NCBI GenBank assembly: GCA_965153455.1
Contig: OZ234497.1
Span: 10,106,001 to 10,170,000, forward strand
Reading direction: 5' to 3'
Source of the DNA: Sphagnum compactum
Taxonomy: Eukaryota > Bryophyta > Sphagnopsida > Sphagnales
DNA length: 64,000 nucleotides
Position 1 is the stretch's first letter, and each line of letters opens with the position of its first letter. This document shows, piece after piece, positions 58,276 to 64,000 of this stretch. The position numbers and the translations under genes are program-made. The notes beneath the pieces were generated by a model. That model searched no databases, had not been told where the DNA came from, and worked only from the letters and a program-made list of their open reading frames with translations.

Positions 58276-60131
58276 CTGTGGTGGAACTTTTTTTGCAAGA
58301 GCTGAATTTAGGATTTCCGTCAACTCGATATTATTCATATATCCAAATCAATGATGTCATCACAGAGTCTCTCAGGGGATTGCTATTTAGTGAGTACAAC
58401 ATTGCCAGAACAGCAAAAGTTATCTTTCAGCCGATCGATGTTGAATGGTATTTATTAGTGACTTTTCATCACTATTGGGCGCGTCTCTAGTTTGTCAATT
58501 ATTTTTGAATTTTGAAAGATCTAATAAAATGGAGGTAAGTCTCAGATAAATATAAGGTAAGAGATAAAGTAAAATAAGACAGATTCACTTTGGAGAACGA
58601 CACGAAAATACCACCCAAAAAATAAGGTGCCAATGCTTTACATTGCATATGAGACACTCTAAATAATACTAGAGAGATCAACCCTGAAGGGCAGGGCCAA
58701 AAACCTCATTTTTGTCTACCCATGAAAAAAGATATTATGGCCAACCACACAAATAATTTTGGGTTCACGGACAATTTTATGGGCAGCCCATACTACCATA
58801 TTCCTGTAACCACATGTCTCCACGTTACATAGGGGTGACATCATCCGGTTGCATAGCCGGCTGTCAGTCTACTAACTAAATAGCTAATCCCAGTATGCTG
58901 ACTCGGACTTAAATTGGGAAGAGCTCAACCTCTCACACGTGCACAGTTCGCCACACTTGCACTTACCCCGAAACCGGTACCGAAAGCGTCCAGGTGCACC
59001 CCTCCTACTCATGGTGCTACTCTAACCGTCCACTCAGATTATGTTTTAGCTGCACTGTAATTTGTGTGCGGTGAAAAACGACAAGAAGCCAAGGGAGGTT
59101 CAAATATTGTTGTGCAATTAGTTGTGTGGAACCCGCATAATTCCAATGCATATACCGTAGGATACTTTCTATTTTAAGATCTTTCTGTCACATAATCCAG
59201 GCACACGAAAACATCCAGCAAGCATATCTCTGAAGATTGGGTCCAATTGAGCCACTCTCTGAATTTGGAGCCAGCCAGATTCTGTACCAAATGAGACCCA
59301 AAATGGTACCTTTCCAGTGTCCATACAATGTCTTTCTTTTCCCCCCATTGCATTGACAACACCTTGGCATCAATCACAATAAAGCAAATTAAATAGAATG
59401 TACTTGTAGCTTTTCATTGAGTTAGAGCACAACTCTTGGAAGGATCAACACTGTTTTTGCAAATTTTGGAAGTTGGATCTCTCACCCAAATGTCCTAAAT
59501 GCATAAATCAACATAAATAAGCAGTAGTGTAGGGGTGGTTTGAAACACACAACTGCACAATGATGATGATGATGATGATGATGATGTTTACATGTGGTTT
59601 TGTATATATATACAAGGCAAAGGCTATGTTGGACGAAGGGAGCCCTCCATGGGATCCATCAATCTATTGAGCCAAACTAGTAAGCTTAACCAGAGTAACA
59701 AAGCTTGAACAATTGTCCACAACATGAACTGCAATGCCTCATCCTTGCAAATGACAACACTCTCAATGCTTTGAGCAACATCACATATCACCTCCAAATC
59801 CTGGATCTGTCAGCAAGAAGCAACTTCCCAACTTGGTCAGATGATTAACTAAAGAATCACAAATGAAATCAATCACAGAATCCTTACATATCCTTAATTC
59901 CATATGAATTAACACTCTACCTGAGACATGTACACTGATCCTGCTGCACAAGTTGCCTTCTTGGCGTCATAGAGTCAGTGCTGTTGTCCACCAGTGACCA
60001 CACATAGAAGCTGGCAACATACTGATAATCAGTTTAGCTTGATTCACTAGTCTCTCAGGTCTGTGTGATTCATACATGATGCAATCTACCTTACCTACTG
60101 TCAAAACCTTTTAACATTAAGCAACAATGAA
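58276..60131. other. Intergenic region between two minus-strand genes
   Basis: Contains a TGA/GAT trinucleotide run at 59561-59586. The part nearest 60,131 should be the 3' untranslated region of the next gene. Two overlapping minus frames at 59.17-59.38 kb in different phases have no recognised domain. Confidence 0.5.
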
Positions 60132-63100
60132 TCAGGCAGGGTTCAAAATTTTCAGCACCTGATCATTCAGTGTGTTGACCCTCTTTTCAGCAGCACGTTG
60201 AAGCTTCTCTGCCTCTTCCACTTGATTTTGAAGTAAAACCTGCTGATGTTCAAGAATCAAAGAAACCTTCTCTGTCTCCTCTGACCATGGCATTACTGAC
60301 ACAGGCAATGCCTCTTGCAGGGCATCTTGCCGGGCTTCATTTTGGACCCATTCCTTGTACTCTATATCTAGTCTCTGATCCAGCTCCTCCTGTAACTTCT
60401 GTTGCCTCTGTATGTCATTTGCCAATTCATCAATTGGCCCAATTAGACCCCTAAGTTTTTCTGCCTGGTTTTTGGAGCATCCGATGTCCTCACATAATTT
60501 TGCTTTATTCATACCTCTGGAAGAAGAACCTGCATCCTCATAATCAGGTGACATCCCATCCAATTTGTCACCAGCTTCTCTGCTTTGAGACATGGCATGA
60601 TCCTGTAACAATTTCTTTCCACCCTTGGAAACCTCACTTTCAGGCAGCATTTCACTGGCACTGGTGCAAGGCAGATCACAAACCCCTTTAAACTCAGCTT
60701 TGGGCCTCTCTGTTAACAAGTCTGTTCTGTACTCAATTTTGAATGGAATCTCTTCCAATTTTCCATCTTCATCACAGATCTGAGGCAACCCACCATCCTG
60801 AGGTAACAGCATTTGAACTTTGTCATTGAAGGAGTCTTCCAGTGTCACATCAAACTCTATCCCCATTTTGTTGACCTTTTCATCTGTTGTCCCTGACTCA
60901 TGTATGACATGCTCATGCCACATAAACTCCTCATCCTCTTCTTGCAGAAAGAAATTTGGTTCCTGTATTTCAGATGCAATCTCTTTGAGCAGATCATCTG
61001 CATTGCCATGCTCCTGCAGTGTATTTTGTTGTCCCATCTCAGATGGCAATTCTGAATTGTCATCATCAATCTCCGTAAGTTTGTGTGATTCAGAAACCTC
61101 TGGTGTAGGATTTGCATTCACATCAGGAGAGGTTTTACCCAGATCACTGACATCAAGAACTTGAGATAACTTGTGCTCCTGCAAGGAAATGCTTTCTTCC
61201 CTCTTGGATGAAATTGTTTCTATTTCATCTTTGTTTAGAGGCAACTCTGACGTATCCACAGGGAATGTCTCAACATCATTAGCATTACCTTCAAATATCT
61301 CCTCCACTGCAAAATTTTCTTCGTCAGCAGCTTGCAAAAACTCATGCTCAATGCTTTGATTCCAATCCCTGTCAGATAAAATCTCCTTTCCTTCTTCATC
61401 CTGATTTCTATGTGGAGGCAATGCTAAGATATCTGGAGGAAATGTTTTGTCCATATTATGAACAGTGCCATCCAGTAGTTCATCTCTATTGCCAGCTTCA
61501 GGCTCCTGCAGGGAAATGTTTTGATCTGTATCAGATGCAATCTCCTTTCCTTCTTCATCCTGACTTCTATGTGGAGGCAATGCTAAGATATCTGGAGGAA
61601 TTGCCCCATCCATATCATGAACAGTACCTTCCAGTAATCTATCCCAATTGCCAGCTTCAGGCTCCTGCAGGGAAATACTTTGATCCGTCTCAGATGAAAT
61701 TTCCTCTCTTTCATTCTGATTTCTCAATTGAGGCAATTCTGACATATCTATACAACACATCTCATCCTTCTCATGAGCAGTACCTCTAACTAGTTCATCT
61801 ATATTGCCAGCTTCTGGCAACTGGTGCTCCTGCAGTAAGAGTGTTGAATCCCTGCTGTATGAAGACTCCGCATTTTTATCCATTTTCCAGAATAGAGGTA
61901 ACTCAGAATTGTCCACTGAATCTTTTCCATCCATATCAGGAGAGGATTCGTTGATTCTTTTCTCCTCGTTGGCAATTTGAGGCTTTTTGGGTGGAACAAT
62001 TTCTGTACTCTCAAATGCAATGCCTTTCAGTTTATCAACTGCACTGCCAGATTTTGCTAACTCAATATCCTGCATTAGAACATTTCCATCCACTGGTGAT
62101 GCAGAGTACGGTTCAGCCGTTTCAGGAACAAATTGCTCCAAATTTGAGGGGTCATTGCTTGCTCGATATACCTCTTCTTGAGAACCCCAAGTCCATTCAT
62201 TGTCACCCTCTTCAGTTTTTCCTGCAATTGAATCCTTCACGTCTGAAATTTCTGCCAATGCATGCACAAGAAGGGTAAGAAAACTTTTCTTGTACAGCCA
62301 CATCTTGATCAGAAAGTCTAATCCTAAACACTAATCCTCTAACTTAATTCCAAACCCACTACCCTCCTCTGCTTAAAGGTTTCCATCAGCTCTTGGATTG
62401 CTAAAATGGAGGATTCGTCTCATCATAAATCAGCTCATTGTGGAAACCTATGTCTTTACAATCATCTGCTCTCATTGGAAATTCTGTTTGAGCTGGTGCA
62501 ACAAGATGTATCTTGTTCCAAGAATATCAAATCCGATATGTATCTATGACTCTCATTTCAACCTTCTGAATGATAGTCACATTCTGCCTGATCCATGATA
62601 CTGATCAAAAATAGTTCGAGTGTCAAGAAGAAACTCCTCCTCATTTTTGGAAGGAGAAAAGCCAGCTTATACTCTAGGGCTCGAAGAAGAGTTCAATCAG
62701 GTAAGACAGGAAAGTCAGTTGGTCAGATTTTAAATGCAATTTACTCATCTATCCATAACTCTCATGAGTGTCGAAATCTACGTACTTGTGATATGAAACC
62801 AGGACAACATGAAAAAAATTCTCTAAGTCAAAGAAAGATTCCCAGATAAGGACAGAAGAAGCAGGAAGAAGAAAGACACAAGGGAAGAACTAGAAAGAAA
62901 AGAACAACAAAACTAGTAATATGAACACCAGTGACAGTCTCTCACTTGTTCAGGGACTGTCAACAGTAACATAGATGATACAGACTTATCTATCACAACT
63001 TACCCACTGACCTCATCAGTCCCCTGCACTGGGTATAGGCCAGTGTAACCACTAGCATGCATACTGAGATTCTGTCACAAGTCTGGAAGCAACAGGAAGA

Positions 63101-63992
63101 CTCACCCATGATACTGGCTAACACCTAATACCACACAAGGGAAAACATAGAGAAAAACACAGCGGGAAAAACCAAGAAACAAAAGAGGACACACATTAAG
63201 AAGAAAGAACTAAATATAACGACAAAAGGAAAAGACAAAATGAGGACAGAGTGGGCTTAAAAAAACTCCCCACTTACAAGACTCTAGACAAACTCTTTCA
63301 AAAGACTCCAAACACTGAAATTCCAACAAGAAATTCCTCTTTATCGAGCAAGCCTCTAGTCCTCTTTAAGACAATCTTTAGAGGGTAGCCTTTACTCTTC
63401 AGAAGGGCACTAAGACTGATCATCTGAGAAATGAAGAAAAATTTAGAACTACAAAGCCTGAAGAATGTGTAAAACTGACTATTGATAATGCCCAACTTAG
63501 CAGTAATAGAGATATTGGAAAGGACATGTGGCATACAGATAATGTCAAACACCTTCATACTCTGGTTGACAACATCTATCGAAGATATTACAGGAAATGC
63601 ACTGAGGACTTTGGTTTATTGCTAACGAAGAAGCTACAAGAGAAGCCATTAGAAGTAAAATTTAACTCACAAGACATTTTGTGGTATATGCTGCTGTGAA
63701 AAGAGTCTTTGTCCAGGTACACAAAACTCATGAAGTCATCTAACTCTACTCTATAACTTAACAAACATGGTATGGGTATTTTGTGCCCCAGGATTAAATT
63801 GGGTAAGTGACAGATTGACATGGAAAAGAAATGGAAATTAATTGCTGCAAAAGTGGGATCTATCTTTTTTTAATAGTGATAGGAATGCTAAACGATATAA
63901 TGATAGGAGAAGTATGGAGTACCTTGCTCAAATTCCTCACGAGCATTCTGTAGCTGCACCAAGACATGTGTGGTGTGTGAGTCTGCCTCCAT
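60132..63992 (-). CDS. Acidic, internally repetitive coiled-coil protein of unknown function, two exons in window
   Basis: Exon 1 is 63992-63923 if the in-frame ATG 'aaaaaATGG' is the start. The frame is open to the window edge upstream, so the gene may extend further. Exon 2 is 62251-60132. The donor (CAAG|GTACTC) and acceptor (GGCAG|AAATTT) join in frame to give 729 residues. Residues 1-24 look helical (HVLVQLQNAREEFEQE). The middle, about residues 150-370, is made of roughly 53-residue tandem repeats with SLQEPEAGN and PPDILALPPHR motifs, very rich in Asp and Glu. Residues about 620-725 form a likely coiled coil (ELANDIQRQQKLQEELDQRL; HQQVLLQNQVEEAEKLQRAA). I recognise no catalytic domain, signal peptide or membrane segment. 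A structural or scaffold role is a guess. Confidence 0.75.
61220..61870 (-). repeat. 159-bp in-frame tandem repeats within the acidic protein gene
   Basis: Near-identical copies are spaced exactly 159 bases apart (e.g. 'tctcctttccttcttcatcc' at 61382 and 61541), with a diverged copy 160 bases further near 61701 and weaker ones on either side. The period keeps the frame and encodes 53 residues per unit. The two central copies are far more alike than the outer ones, so they expanded recently. Confidence 0.85.
62252..63922 (-). other. Long intron 1 of the acidic protein gene
   Basis: 1.67 kb between the donor at 63922 and the acceptor at 62252. Minus-strand frames at 63298-63558 and 63588-63821 have coding-like hydrophobic and charged blocks (VFDIICMPHVLSNISI; ELDDFMSFVYLDKDSF) broken by stops. 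They may be an old transposon fragment, but no family is assigned. Confidence 0.5.
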
Positions 63993-64000
63993 TTTTTGAA

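Noticed and set aside
62252-62303. Start of the acidic protein at the open frame's first possible codon (62303)
   Set aside because: The codons before 62251 read as a pyrimidine-rich intron end with a CAG acceptor, and exon 1 at 63923-63992 joins in the correct phase.
63298-63821. Copia-type protease or other named gene in intron 1 of the acidic protein
   Set aside because: Some hydrophobic blocks look coding-like, but no DSG or other diagnostic motif is present, and frames are broken.

Overview
The window is nuclear DNA of a land plant, probably one with a large, repeat-rich genome. Coding genes have short exons with GT-AG introns and plant-type domain families. Most of the rest is AT-rich intergenic DNA with decayed transposons, and a fragment of plant mitochondrial small-subunit rRNA is embedded near the left end. 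I cannot fix the species. The intact retrotransposon is of a Tf1/sushi-like (Tcn1-like) chromovirus type that the literature places in fungi, mosses and lycophytes. That makes a non-seed plant or fern plausible, but this is inference.

Layout. 0-7 kb: degenerate TAGG/GTAG simple repeats, a mitochondrial rrn18 insertion (about 2.74-3.09 kb), a 42-bp tandem array and a duplicated palindromic 42-bp unit. 7-26 kb: gene-poor, AT-rich DNA. It holds two inverted copies of a foldback-containing repeat (8.34-8.81 and 24.41-24.91 kb), a broken piggyBac-like transposase fragment (about 17.35-17.94 kb), a 0.4-kb tandem duplication (19.6-20.4 kb) and a decayed transposon-like coding region of unknown family (about 23.4-24.4 kb). 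26.8-38.5 kb: a dead plant Ty3/gypsy element. Its 3' accessory coding region is interrupted by a young, nearly intact chromovirus (30,288-36,516) with two 267-bp LTRs, a 5-bp target-site duplication, a 155-bp tandem-repeat leader, gag, and pol broken by a single in-frame stop. 38.5-46.4 kb: repeats, including a 95-nt near-perfect hairpin at 43.9-44.0 kb.

46.5-64 kb is the gene-bearing end. A six-exon ChaC-type gamma-glutamylcyclotransferase (glutathione degradation) lies on the plus strand (47,384-49,380). A seven-exon class I glutamine amidotransferase of the plant GAT1_2.1 type lies on the minus strand (57,717-55,272). A two-exon gene for an acidic, internally repetitive, coiled-coil protein of unknown function lies on the minus strand (63,992-60,132, possibly extending past the window). 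All splice junctions proposed here keep the reading frame. The first two genes both act on gamma-glutamyl/glutamine chemistry, but nothing in the sequence shows that they work together.

The most interesting observation is that the chromovirus appears to be self-primed. Ten bases just inside the 5' LTR boundary are perfectly complementary to the expected start of its own transcript, and no tRNA primer site is visible.
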